From Candidatus Nanohalarchaeota archaeon (lineage in GTDB: Archaea > Nanohalarchaeota > Nanosalinia > Nanosalinales > Nanosalinaceae): 64,000 nt of DNA. A program made the translations under genes and the position numbers. Location of the stretch: contig JALDAJ010000001.1 in assembly GCA_022729235.1 (NCBI GenBank), positions 576,442 to 640,441 of the forward strand, read 5' to 3'. Below, in pieces: positions 47,474 through 55,293 of the stretch; positions within the stretch are counted from its first letter, which is position 1, and every line of letters begins with the position of its first letter. The notes beneath the pieces are model-generated. The model was not told where the DNA came from, searched no databases, and saw only the letters and a list, made by a program, of their open reading frames with translations.

Positions 47474-48169
47474 ATGTTGCCCGAGTTGATACTGCGTGAG
47501 GAGGAAGAGGAGAACCTTCCTCTGCTTGCAGTTCTAGGTCTCGCATCAGGTCTGGCAGGATTTATTGCTGCAAGAGCTCTTTTTCCATCGCAGATAGATC
47601 TTCTTACGGTGATTTTTGCCTCGATACCGCTTGTATACCCTCTCGTGACGTATTTCCTGGAGCGTGAGAACGAGTCGCGACCCCATCTCCCGGAGATACA
47701 GGTCTACGGTTCGATTTTCCTTGGAATGGCGGCAGCATTCTTTATCCTGGGCTTGTATAATCCTGAGTTATTCTCATTGCAGAATGCTATTATAGGTGCT
47801 GCAGGGCATGCAGTCAATCCAGTATCCTTCACCACGGTCTTATCCAATAACCTGATGGTGTTCCTGGGGATTCTGGCTGTCGCGTCGATTATAGGGTCGG
47901 CAGGAGCCTTTATACTGACCTGGAATGCCTCAGTCTTAGGAGTCTTCATGGCAGGGCTTGTACGTGACTCTATTCTCATGCCGTTCGCCTACATCCCCCA
48001 CGCGTCTCTGGAGATGGCAGGGTTCATAGTCGCAGGAGTTGCAGGTACAATGATCTCTGCCGCAGTCTACAGAGAGCATTTCGATAAGGATACATGGCTC
48101 GACCTCTCAAAGCTGGTCGCCACGGGTGTTGGACTGATAGTCATCGCGGCGGTGCTGGAGACTGCGTAG
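47474..48169 (+). CDS. SpoIIM-family membrane protein
   Basis: A 231-residue integral membrane protein with about six segments. The segment NNLMVFLGILAVASIIGSAG and the conserved PHASLEMAGF before a late membrane helix match the stage II sporulation protein M family (archaeal members have no sporulation role). In bacteria and archaea this family is often a membrane partner in envelope processes. It follows trpS by 24 bases and precedes the pheS leader region. Confidence 0.85.
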   Translation: MLPELILREEEEENLPLLAVLGLASGLAGFIAARALFPSQIDLLTVIFASIPLVYPLVTYFLERENESRPHLPEIQVYGSIFLGMAAAFFILGLYNPELFSLQNAIIGAAGHAVNPVSFTTVLSNNLMVFLGILAVASIIGSAGAFILTWNASVLGVFMAGLVRDSILMPFAYIPHASLEMAGFIVAGVAGTMISAAVYREHFDKDTWLDLSKLVATGVGLIVIAAVLETA

Positions 48170-48178
48170 ATATTAAAA
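48168..48178 (+). promoter_or_regulatory. TATA box before the phe leader ORF
   Basis: AGATATTAAAA, centred about 27 bases before the ATG at 48201, indicates a leaderless leader-ORF transcript. A very similar AGATATTAAA recurs at 48320-48329, nearer pheS. Confidence 0.6.
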
Positions 48179-48200
48179 TCTGTGGTACAAGAAGAGAGTT

Positions 48201-48257
48201 ATGTCACCATCCGAAGCACAGGGAACACTGAAGGGTGGACGTTTTTTCCGCCTGTGA
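48201..48257 (+). CDS. Candidate leader peptide of pheS (GG-R-F-F)
   Basis: Eighteen codons, MSPSEAQGTLKGGRFFRL, stop TGA at 48255. The ATG sits at the predicted transcript start. The motif GGRFF ends in Phe, the amino acid of the downstream PheRS. The motif codons lie in a hairpin (GGTGGA/TCCGCC with a T-rich loop); GCCT-GTGAA-AGGC follows, then a T6 tract near 48287. This order (short ORF with cognate codons, alternative hairpins, T tract, synthetase gene) is what a leader-peptide attenuator would show. Confidence 0.6.
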   Translation: MSPSEAQGTLKGGRFFRL

Positions 48258-48353
48258 AAGGCAGATTAACAGCTCTATTTCTGGATTGGTTTTTTCGAGG
48301 TCTCGGACAGGTATCGCTCAGATATTAAAGTTTAATTTGGGAGGTGTAAACCT
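48258..48353 (+). promoter_or_regulatory. Leader region between the phe leader ORF and pheS
   Basis: Contains the T6 tract in GGTTTTTTCG (48285-48293), a possible archaeal termination signal, a second TATA-like GATATTAAAG (48321-48330), and GGGAGGTG (48339-48346) as the pheS ribosome binding site. If the second TATA box were used, transcription would start near 48350, after the binding site, so the GGAGGTG seems to serve the longer transcript. Confidence 0.5.
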
Positions 48354-49745
48354 GTGAGACTTTCAAGCCAGTCAATACAGGTTCTGGAAGAACTGAGAGA
48401 ACAGAGCCCACGCACGGTCGAAGATCTGGAAAAAGAGGGATACGACCAGTCGATGGTTCACCGTGCCGCGATGGAACTTGAAGAAAAAGGAATTGTTAAC
48501 TACAGGGAGGAGGAAGAGGTAGAATGGGTCATAACTCCTGCCGGCGAAGAAGTAATTCAAGAAGGCTCGCCCGAGCACCAGCTAATAGAGAGGCTTGCGG
48601 ATGGAGCTGTACCGCTCTCCGAACTTGAAGATCTCGACCTGGATGTCGCGCTTGGAAAGGCGCGGGAGAAGGGATGGGTCCGTATCAAGGAGGGCGAGGT
48701 CTCGCTTACCGAACAGGGACGGCAGGGTCTCGGCTCGGACCGTGTTCAAAACAAGTTAAAGGACCAGGAATACGACGAAGAGGTCCGTGAGAGAGGGCTG
48801 GTCGCGCCGCAGGAAAGAACTGAACGAATACTGGATTTGACTGGTGAAGGAGAAGCCATAGATACAGGAGAGCTAGGAGAGGAGTTCAACGTCGAGGCGC
48901 GGGTGAAAACACCGCGGACAGGTAAGAAACATTTCTACCGCGAGATAATGGACTACGCCCGCCGTGTGTGGAAAGACATGGGCTTCGAGGAGATGAGCGG
49001 TGACTACGTCACCTCCGGACTGATGAACTTCGACGCGCTTTACATCCCGCAAGACCACCCTGCCAGAGAGCTCCAGGACTCGTTCTTCATGGAGACTCCG
49101 GCGAAAACAGATTTATCCATTTATGGGGGAAAGGTGCAGGAAGTGAAAGACGTCCACGAGTTTGGTGGTGATGCCGGCGGTAAGGGATGGCAGTACGATT
49201 GGTCGCGTGAAGACGCGGAAAGAAACGTGCTGAGAACACATACAACTGACGTTTCCGCGAAGAGGCTCCACGAGATGGAGATTAACGAGGAGGAGCTACC
49301 GAAAAAGTTCTTCTGTCTTGGTAGAGCGTTCAGGAATGAGACGGTTGACAGGACTCACAACGCAGAGTTCTACCAGACCGACGGTATCGTCGTAGGAAAA
49401 GACCTGAGCTTCCGCAACCTGAAAGGTTACCTGAGCGAGTTCTTCGAGAAGATGGGTTACAGCGAGTTCCGGCTTATCCCCTCCTACTACCCCTACACGG
49501 AGATGAGCGTAGAGGTACAGGTCTGGGACGATGAAGACGAGGAATGGCTCGGGATGGGTGGAGCAGGTATGTTCCGCCCGGAAGTTGTGAAACCGATGCT
49601 GGGCTTCGAGGCGACAGTACTGGCATGGGGTCTAGGAATCGGGAGGATAGCCATGATAAACGCCGAACTCAACGATATAAGAGAGCTTTACAGGAACGAT
49701 ATCGAAATCCTGGAACAGACACCTGTATGGAGGCCTGATCAGTAA
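48354..49745 (+). CDS. pheS: Phenylalanyl-tRNA synthetase alpha subunit
   Basis: Catalytic alpha chain of the (alpha-beta)2 class II synthetase, 463 residues from GTG 48354. The N-terminal winged-helix repeats (residues ~1-140, e.g. SQSIQVLEELREQSPRTVED and DLDVALGKAREKGWVRIKEG) are archaeal/eukaryal. The catalytic core includes FFMETPAKTDLS-like LQDSFFMETPAK, RTHTTDVSAKRLHEM, FFCLGRAFRNETVDRTHNAEFYQ (motif 2) and the C-terminal LAWGLGIGRIAMI (motif 3). Followed by pheT after a 100-base hairpin-rich spacer. Confidence 0.97.
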   Translation: MRLSSQSIQVLEELREQSPRTVEDLEKEGYDQSMVHRAAMELEEKGIVNYREEEEVEWVITPAGEEVIQEGSPEHQLIERLADGAVPLSELEDLDLDVALGKAREKGWVRIKEGEVSLTEQGRQGLGSDRVQNKLKDQEYDEEVRERGLVAPQERTERILDLTGEGEAIDTGELGEEFNVEARVKTPRTGKKHFYREIMDYARRVWKDMGFEEMSGDYVTSGLMNFDALYIPQDHPARELQDSFFMETPAKTDLSIYGGKVQEVKDVHEFGGDAGGKGWQYDWSREDAERNVLRTHTTDVSAKRLHEMEINEEELPKKFFCLGRAFRNETVDRTHNAEFYQTDGIVVGKDLSFRNLKGYLSEFFEKMGYSEFRLIPSYYPYTEMSVEVQVWDDEDEEWLGMGGAGMFRPEVVKPMLGFEATVLAWGLGIGRIAMINAELNDIRELYRNDIEILEQTPVWRPDQ

Positions 49746-49845
49746 TGACGAAAACAAGTTTTCTTAAGCTCGAAAACCGTAGGTTTTCTGCAGTCGAGAA
49801 GACTCATAGAGTCTTCGACCTCGCCAACCACGAGGTGGTAGCCGA
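49746..49845. repeat. Chain of four hairpins between pheS and pheT
   Basis: Stem-loops at 49750-49763 (GAAAAC/GTTTTC), 49772-49788 (GAAAACC/GGTTTTC, within the TCGAAA...TTTTCTGC frame), 49793-49819 (GTCGA..AGACTC/GAGTCTTCGAC with a small bulge) and 49827-49839 (ACCAC/GTGGT). The last one contains the pheT ribosome binding site GAGGTGG in its loop and 3' arm. Same class of hairpin chain as before L3 and near tRNA-Ser; here genes run on the opposite strand relative to the element frame. Confidence 0.65.
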
Positions 49846-51495
49846 GTGCCTCACGTAAAAATAGACAAGAGAGAGTTCGATGAACTCGTCGGTAGAGAGG
49901 TCGATGAAGAACTACTGTACGAGAAGGCTTCTTTCCTCGGCGTCCACTGGAACCATGAAGAGGGTCCAGAATGGGATGTAGAAGTCTATCCAAACCGACC
50001 TGATTTACTCAGTGTAGAAGGCTTGGCTCGTGCGTACAGAGGTTTCTTCGGCGTGAAGACTGGGTCGGAGAGTTACACTCCTTCAGGAGGCTCCATTGAG
50101 GTCGATATCGATTCTTCAGTCGAGGAAGTAAGACCTCACATCGCCTGCGCAGTCGTGAGGGATGTTGATGTATCAGAAAAGATACTGAACGGCTGGATAC
50201 AGCTACAGGAGAAGCTCCACGAGTCGATGGGGCGGAAGAGGGATAAACTGGCGATAGGTCTTCACGACCTTGGACAGGTTGAGCCACCGTTCACCTACAG
50301 GGCGGTGGAGCCGGATAGAGTATCATTCACTCCTCTCGAACATGACAGGGAGATGCAGTTAGGGGAGATACTGGATGAGCACGAGAAGGGGCAGGAATAC
50401 GCGTGGATACTCGAAGACGAGGACAGATACCCGGTGATAGAAGATTCGGAAGGAAGAGTTATCTCTTTCCCTCCTATAATCAACAACCAGCTGACCGAGG
50501 TAACAGCCGGGACAAGCGACATATTCATCGACGTGACTGGAAAGGATCGCAGGACAGTACTTAAAGTACTAAACATCCTCACCACGGCTCTCTCCGAGAG
50601 GGGAGGTTACGTGGAAACGGTACTGGTCAACGGAGAGGAGATGCCTGACCTGGAACCTGATGAATGGAAACTAGACCCGGAATATTTCCGGGACATCTCT
50701 GGTCTCGAACTTGATGACAGTCAAATCATCGAACGGCTGGAGAAGATGAAGTTCGGGGCGGAGAAGAAAAACGATGCTATAGAAGTCAGGGTCCCGGCTT
50801 ACAGGAACGACGTGATGCACCAGTACGACCTGATAGAGGACGTGGTGATCGCACACGGCTACGACAATATAGAACCGGAGATACCTGAGATCGACCAGGT
50901 CGCAGAGGAAAGACCTGTCGAGGATTACACGCGTATAATGAGAGATATACTACAGGGTACGGGGGCGCTGGAAACTCATACCTATGTGCTCTCCAACCGC
51001 GAGAAACTGTTCCACAGGATGAACCTTGAGGGGGAAGAGATCGCAGAGATGTCGAATGCGTTGACAGAGGACTACACCGCGGTAAGAAACTGGCTCCTTC
51101 CCTCCTTGATGAATGTGCTTCGGAGGAACAGGCACCGATCCTACCCGCAGAAGTTCTTCGAGGTCGCCGATGTCTCGGTGCTGGACGACTCTGCAACAGG
51201 CGCGTCCAACAGGAGAAAGCTGGCGTACGTCCACTCAGGCAACAGCGCGGATTATACAGATGTCCGGCAGGTACTCCAGGTGCTGGAACGTGATCTTGGA
51301 GTTGAGTTCCGTATAGATTCTGGATCAGGAAACTGCTTCGACCCTGAACGCTCCGGCGACATCTACCTGGGAGAGGAAAAGATAGGTATTATAGGTGAGT
51401 TCTCCAGCAGTGTCATAGAGAACTGGGACCTGGACCGCGGCGTTGCGGGCTTCGAGCTGGACGTGGAGAAATTGCTGGAGATCATCAGGAACTAG
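49846..51495 (+). CDS. pheT: Phenylalanyl-tRNA synthetase beta subunit
   Basis: Beta chain of PheRS with editing (B3/B4) activity, 549 residues, archaeal length. Start GTG 49846 with GAGGTGG about 7 bases upstream. Recognised by WDVEVYPNRPDLLSVEGLAR, the B3/B4 part IGLHDLGQVEPPFTYRAVEP and FPPIINNQLTEVTAGTSDIFIDVTG, B5 PAYRNDVMHQYDLIEDVVIAHGYD-type stretch (VPAYRNDVMHQYDLIEDV) and the C-terminal PQKFFEVADVSVLD. The stop overlaps the convergent pspC gene by four bases. Confidence 0.96.
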   Translation: MPHVKIDKREFDELVGREVDEELLYEKASFLGVHWNHEEGPEWDVEVYPNRPDLLSVEGLARAYRGFFGVKTGSESYTPSGGSIEVDIDSSVEEVRPHIACAVVRDVDVSEKILNGWIQLQEKLHESMGRKRDKLAIGLHDLGQVEPPFTYRAVEPDRVSFTPLEHDREMQLGEILDEHEKGQEYAWILEDEDRYPVIEDSEGRVISFPPIINNQLTEVTAGTSDIFIDVTGKDRRTVLKVLNILTTALSERGGYVETVLVNGEEMPDLEPDEWKLDPEYFRDISGLELDDSQIIERLEKMKFGAEKKNDAIEVRVPAYRNDVMHQYDLIEDVVIAHGYDNIEPEIPEIDQVAEERPVEDYTRIMRDILQGTGALETHTYVLSNREKLFHRMNLEGEEIAEMSNALTEDYTAVRNWLLPSLMNVLRRNRHRSYPQKFFEVADVSVLDDSATGASNRRKLAYVHSGNSADYTDVRQVLQVLERDLGVEFRIDSGSGNCFDPERSGDIYLGEEKIGIIGEFSSSVIENWDLDRGVAGFELDVEKLLEIIRN

Positions 51496-51695
51496 CTGTC
51501 GTCTTTAACCTCGCTCTCTGTCGGTATTATTAACCAGGCAATCAGGTAGAGAAGGATTCCGGAGCCTATTCCAAACAGGACTAATGCTATCAGGAGTAAT
51601 CTTACCAGCGTCGGTTCTAGGTCATAAACCTCGGCGATACCGCCACAGACTCCTCCGAGGACTCTATCGGTTTCTGACCTGTAAAGCTTCGTCAT
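51492..51695 (-). CDS. PspC-domain membrane protein
   Basis: Sixty-seven residues: MTKLYRSETDRVLGGVCGGI is the typical PspC N-terminus, followed by YDLEPTLVRLLLIALVLFG and one long or two short membrane helices ending IAWLIIPTE. PspC proteins sit in the membrane and take part in envelope-stress responses in bacteria; the archaeal role is unknown. It follows ndk by one base, so the two are cotranscribed. Confidence 0.88.
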   Translation of the reverse strand: MTKLYRSETDRVLGGVCGGIAEVYDLEPTLVRLLLIALVLFGIGSGILLYLIAWLIIPTESEVKDDS

Positions 51696-51696
51696 T

Positions 51697-52188
51697 TCAC
51701 ATCACTTCGTCTTCGTGTGCGTGCCTGTAGTCGTGTAGCTCTTCGTCTGAGAACCAGATGCCGAGTTCTTTTTTAGCTTCTTCAAGTGTGGCTGATGCGT
51801 GGATGATGTTCTTGTAATGAGTTCCTGATTCGTCAGCGTGGTCCATCGACATGTGTGCGAAACGTCCCCTGATAGTTGAAGGATGAGCGTCTTTCGCACT
51901 GGTATCACCGACTATTTTCCGTAGGTTCTCGACTGCGTGGACACCTTCGATAGCGAGCGCGACTATAGGTCCCTGCTTCATGTACTCTGCTAGTCCTTCG
52001 TAGAACGGTTTGTCAACGTGCTCCTCGTAGTGCTGCTCCAGGAGCTGGTCGGTTGCCTGTACCATCTTCATGCCGGAGATCTTGAACCCGGCGTTCTCGA
52101 TAGTGGCGATTATGTCGCCTACTATACCTCTTTTAACTGCATCGGGTTTCAGCGCTACAAAGGTGGTTTCCACATAGTCATCTGCCAT
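51697..52188 (-). CDS. ndk: Nucleoside diphosphate kinase
   Basis: Keeps NTP and dNTP pools balanced through a phospho-His intermediate. The 163 residues have FVALKPDAVKRGIVGDII, the Arg-containing GDTSAKDAHPSTIRGRFA and the active-site His in NIIHASATLEEAKKEL. Slightly longer than the usual ~150 residues owing to the C-terminal acidic end (EELHDYRHAHEDEVM), as expected for a halophile. Confidence 0.97.
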   Translation of the reverse strand: MADDYVETTFVALKPDAVKRGIVGDIIATIENAGFKISGMKMVQATDQLLEQHYEEHVDKPFYEGLAEYMKQGPIVALAIEGVHAVENLRKIVGDTSAKDAHPSTIRGRFAHMSMDHADESGTHYKNIIHASATLEEAKKELGIWFSDEELHDYRHAHEDEVM

Positions 52189-52252
52189 TTTCGATTACCT
52201 CTTATCCATTCAATTTGGCGCAACATTTTTTAACTTGTTAAAAACCAGGGAT

Positions 52253-52702
52253 TCAGCTCGAAGCTTCGAGGTGGCGGTAAGTAGTTTCTTCGCATGGCAG
52301 CAGGTTCACGTTCTCGTTCTCCAGCCATTCATCGCCGGACTGTCCTTCATACTCTGCCCCGGAGGTCCATTCCATGCCGCTGATGTCTTCACCGCAGATA
52401 TCGTACGCCTGGACCATAAGCTCTGCCTCGACAAGGCGGTAATAGTTCTCGGTACCTTCTTCAGGTGTCTCGTAGTCGTCGTAGTTGTATACCTCGTAAG
52501 TTTGTCTCTCGACACCCAGACAGATACCTACGTCCAGTCCGGCACAGTAAGTATCGACCTCCACAAACCCTACCTCGACGGGGTCGCTGTCAGTTATGAG
52601 GTTGTTGCCGGCGATAACCGCGACTACTATTGCTATACATGCTCCGAGAAATTTTAGGTCGCGCCTGAAGTCGTCGCTGAGGTTGATTTCGCCTAAATCC
52701 AT
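52253..52702 (-). CDS. Uncharacterised single-pass membrane protein
   Basis: About 149 residues from ATG 52702 (MDLGEINLSDDFRRDLKF). One membrane segment near residues 19-35 (LGACIAIVVAVIAGNN) is followed by an outside-facing acidic domain with four or five Cys (DTYCAGLDVGICLGVER, YDICGED, LLPCEET) that may form disulfides. A frame extension to 52855 would run into the promoter and start of herA and is rejected. Function unknown. Divergent from herA. Confidence 0.65.
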   Translation of the reverse strand: MDLGEINLSDDFRRDLKFLGACIAIVVAVIAGNNLITDSDPVEVGFVEVDTYCAGLDVGICLGVERQTYEVYNYDDYETPEEGTENYYRLVEAELMVQAYDICGEDISGMEWTSGAEYEGQSGDEWLENENVNLLPCEETTYRHLEASS

Positions 52703-52784
52703 AATCTGTGGTTGAGTATGTAGACTCTTAAAATGGTGTGATGCGGGAAATTTATGAACCTGAGCATCGACCCTCATTATAGGG

Positions 52785-54647
52785 ATGCAGCTAGGGACTA
52801 TACAGGGAGAAGTCAACACTTCTTCATTCACTTTCAGAGCGACTGAGGAGGTCAAGAAGTTCGACTTCGTATCGGTGAAAAGTAACGACCAGTGGATACT
52901 CGGTCAGGTAGAGGAAGTGACGAAACACCCTGACGGTGAAACGGTAGCGAACGCGAACATCATAGGTTACCGTGACAAGGGATTGACCAAGGCTCCTCGG
53001 CGTGTTATAGAGCCGGATTCGATTGTCTACAGGGCGGACCAGGAGCTTATATCGGAGACACTGGGGCTTGAAGACTCAGGTTTACAGGTCGGTACCCTGG
53101 AGACGAACCCCGACATCGATATCCATGTGGACGCGGAGGATTTCTACAAGCACTTCGCGGTGCTAGCTCAAACTGGCGCCGGAAAGAGCTATCTTACTGG
53201 AGTATTGATCGAGGAGATGCTGGAGCAGGACTTACCGGTGCTGATAATAGATCCTCACGGGGAGTACTCCTCGCTGAGGCAGCATAACGAAGACTCTGAC
53301 AACCCGAAGGGTTACGACGTGAAAGAGTACTCGCCTAACACAGACATCAACCAGGACGCGATTCCGATGTCGTTCTCGTCAGTCAACCTGGAGAAGAAGG
53401 AGTTGATGGATGTTATCCCGGACTCACTGACTAATTCGCAGATGGGTGTGCTTTACAACGCGTTGAAGCGTCTCCGCGAGAAAGATGAAGACTATAATCT
53501 CAACGATCTTATGGACGCGGTTTCGCACGAAGAGTCGACCGCGAAGTGGAACCTGTTGAATTCTCTGGAGCAGATAGAGCAGTCAGGACTGTTATCCGAG
53601 AGCCCGGTGGATCTGGAGTCACTGGTGGACCCGGGTGAGGCGACTATAATCAATCTCAAGGCGGTTGAACCAGAACCCGCGGAGATGACGATGTACCTGC
53701 TCGCGAAGAAGCTTTTCGACCTACGGAAGAAGAACCATATTCCGCCGTTCCTGATGGTGATTGAGGAGGCGCACAACTTCGCTCCGGAGAAAGGGTTCCA
53801 GCAGGCGCTGTCAAACGATATACTGAGAAAAATCGCGTCGGAGGGAAGAAAGTTTGGTCTTGGTATCGGCGTCATCTCACAGAGACCGGCGAGAATCGAC
53901 AAGAATGTGCTCTCCCAGTGCAACACCCAGTTCATATTAAGGGTGACTAATCCGAACGATCTCAAGGCTATCTCCAAGTCTTTCGAGGGAGTCACCTCGG
54001 AAGTTGAATCGATGATAAAGTCGCTGCCTCCGGGCGTGTCTTTCGTTCTCGGAAATGAGTATCCTGTCATGACTGATGTACGCACCAGGAAATCAAAGCA
54101 CGGTGGCGAGACACAGACCTCGGAGGAGTATACTGAGCGGAGAGAGATAGAGGTGTTCCCGCCCCGTAAGGATATCAGGGAGCTAGAGTCGGAGCGCGGG
54201 GAGAAGTATTCCCTGGCGCATTATCCTCTTTATCTACTGGAGAACGATGAGAAGAAGCTGCTTCTCGATGGCACATCGGGTGATGTCAAGGCGGAGCGCG
54301 AAAGTCTTTCTGGACAGGAGAAGAAGATTCTCGAGATGATAGGGAACGGGAAGTCAAAGAGCAATATAGTCGAGGAACTGGAGCTTGGGGTGGCGAAGGT
54401 GACAAATGTGATTGAGGGGTTGAAGGAGAAGGATAGGATAGATGATGAGGAAGAGATAGAGAGTTCTGTGCTTGATATAGATATAGAGGAGAAGAGGGTC
54501 GAGGAAGATAAGCTGATAGATTTTGAGCTTGCTAAAAGCGAAATAAAGGATAGGATGGGAGATGCATCGGTCAGGCGCGTCTATTACCCGTATTATTCCC
54601 GGGATGATGAAGTCTATGATCCTATATTGGAAAAGGAAGTAGGGTGA
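52785..54647 (+). CDS. herA: HerA-type DNA helicase/translocase
   Basis: Bipolar hexameric DNA translocase of the FtsK-HerA superfamily, active in double-strand break end resection with NurA. The 620 residues have an N-terminal HAS barrel (GQVEEVTKHPDGETVANANI), Walker A QTGAGKSY at residues ~129-136, DPHGEYSSLR, Walker B FLMVIEEAHNFAPEKGF, SEGRKFGLGIGVISQRPARI and the arginine region. Normal partner genes nurA, mre11 and rad50 are not next to it. TATA-like AAATTTATG near 52747 is about 30 bases before a near-leaderless ATG. The C-terminal ~80 residues contain a helix-turn-helix-like piece (KSKSNIVEELELGVAKVTNV). Confidence 0.95.
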   Translation: MQLGTIQGEVNTSSFTFRATEEVKKFDFVSVKSNDQWILGQVEEVTKHPDGETVANANIIGYRDKGLTKAPRRVIEPDSIVYRADQELISETLGLEDSGLQVGTLETNPDIDIHVDAEDFYKHFAVLAQTGAGKSYLTGVLIEEMLEQDLPVLIIDPHGEYSSLRQHNEDSDNPKGYDVKEYSPNTDINQDAIPMSFSSVNLEKKELMDVIPDSLTNSQMGVLYNALKRLREKDEDYNLNDLMDAVSHEESTAKWNLLNSLEQIEQSGLLSESPVDLESLVDPGEATIINLKAVEPEPAEMTMYLLAKKLFDLRKKNHIPPFLMVIEEAHNFAPEKGFQQALSNDILRKIASEGRKFGLGIGVISQRPARIDKNVLSQCNTQFILRVTNPNDLKAISKSFEGVTSEVESMIKSLPPGVSFVLGNEYPVMTDVRTRKSKHGGETQTSEEYTERREIEVFPPRKDIRELESERGEKYSLAHYPLYLLENDEKKLLLDGTSGDVKAERESLSGQEKKILEMIGNGKSKSNIVEELELGVAKVTNVIEGLKEKDRIDDEEEIESSVLDIDIEEKRVEEDKLIDFELAKSEIKDRMGDASVRRVYYPYYSRDDEVYDPILEKEVG

Positions 54648-54683
54648 TGTTTAAAGAAATTTACCGTCGCTTACTTTATTCGC

Positions 54684-54810
54684 GGGTCCGTGGTCTAGCT
54701 TGGTTATGACGTCGCCCTTACAACCGCACCGCGTGTGACGCGTTGCTTGAACCCGCACGCAGAGCGAGTGAGTGAGGCGAAGATCCCCAGTTCGAATCTG
54801 GGCGGACCCA
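54684..54810 (+). tRNA. tRNA-Val (UAC) with an intron
   Basis: Acceptor GGGTCCG/CGGACCC, discriminator A; D arm GGTCTAGCTTGGTTATGAC; anticodon stem TCGCC/GGCGA with loop CTTACA + A, anticodon TAC at 54719-54721. An intron of about 52 bases (54723-54774) interrupts the loop at the canonical position 37/38. T arm CCCAG/CTGGG with TTCGAAT. CCA not encoded. The intron is GC-rich and can fold, as needed for a bulge-helix-bulge substrate of EndA. A TATA-like TGTTTAAAG lies near 54649. Confidence 0.93.
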
Positions 54811-54929
54811 CTAATTCCTGTCTGGGGAGGAATAACTCCGGAACATGAGTGTTGTTACCAGAAGGTACTTAAACAATGATGAGTAATTTTGTGTTAATAC
54901 CTTAAAGCCTCGCGAGGAAGAATCAGTTT

Positions 54930-55277
54930 ATGACCGACTTTAAACAGGCGATAATTGTGAGAGAAGATATCGGGATGTCACGTGGAAAGATGGTAGCGCA
55001 GGCGTGCCACGCATCTCTAGGTGTATACAGGAAAACACCCGAGACGCAGAGACAGAGATGGGAGGAGCAAGGTGCTAAAAAGATAGTGCTCGAAGCTGGT
55101 GACACAGACCTTATCGAGATACATGAGCAGGCGAAAAGTAATGGTGTGCCATCGTATCTTGTCCAGGACGCAGGGATGACTGAGCTGGAACCTGGAACAA
55201 AGACTGCTGTCGGGATAGGTCCTGCAGAGGAGGATAAAATCGATAATATAACTGGCGAACTGAGATTGGTAGAGTAA
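54930..55277 (+). CDS. pth2: Peptidyl-tRNA hydrolase (Pth2 type)
   Basis: Releases tRNA from peptidyl-tRNA dropped by the ribosome. The 115 residues match archaeal/eukaryal Pth2: FKQAIIVREDIGMSRGKMVA, QACHASLG with the catalytic-site His, VLEAGDTDLIEIHEQAKSNG, and the C-terminal LEPGTKTAVGIGPAEEDKID. Normal length. It starts 120 bases after tRNA-Val and is followed after 16 bases by truD. Confidence 0.97.
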   Translation: MTDFKQAIIVREDIGMSRGKMVAQACHASLGVYRKTPETQRQRWEEQGAKKIVLEAGDTDLIEIHEQAKSNGVPSYLVQDAGMTELEPGTKTAVGIGPAEEDKIDNITGELRLVE

Positions 55278-55293
55278 AGAGGTGAAAATAAAG

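Noticed and set aside
48231-48250. T-box-like AGGGTGGA in the synthetase leaders
   Set aside because: The GGGTGGA core resembles the bacterial T-box tRNA-binding sequence, but the base after TGG does not follow the discriminator of the cognate tRNA, the rest of the T-box structure is missing, and in every case the bases are explained by Gly-Gly codons of a short ORF.
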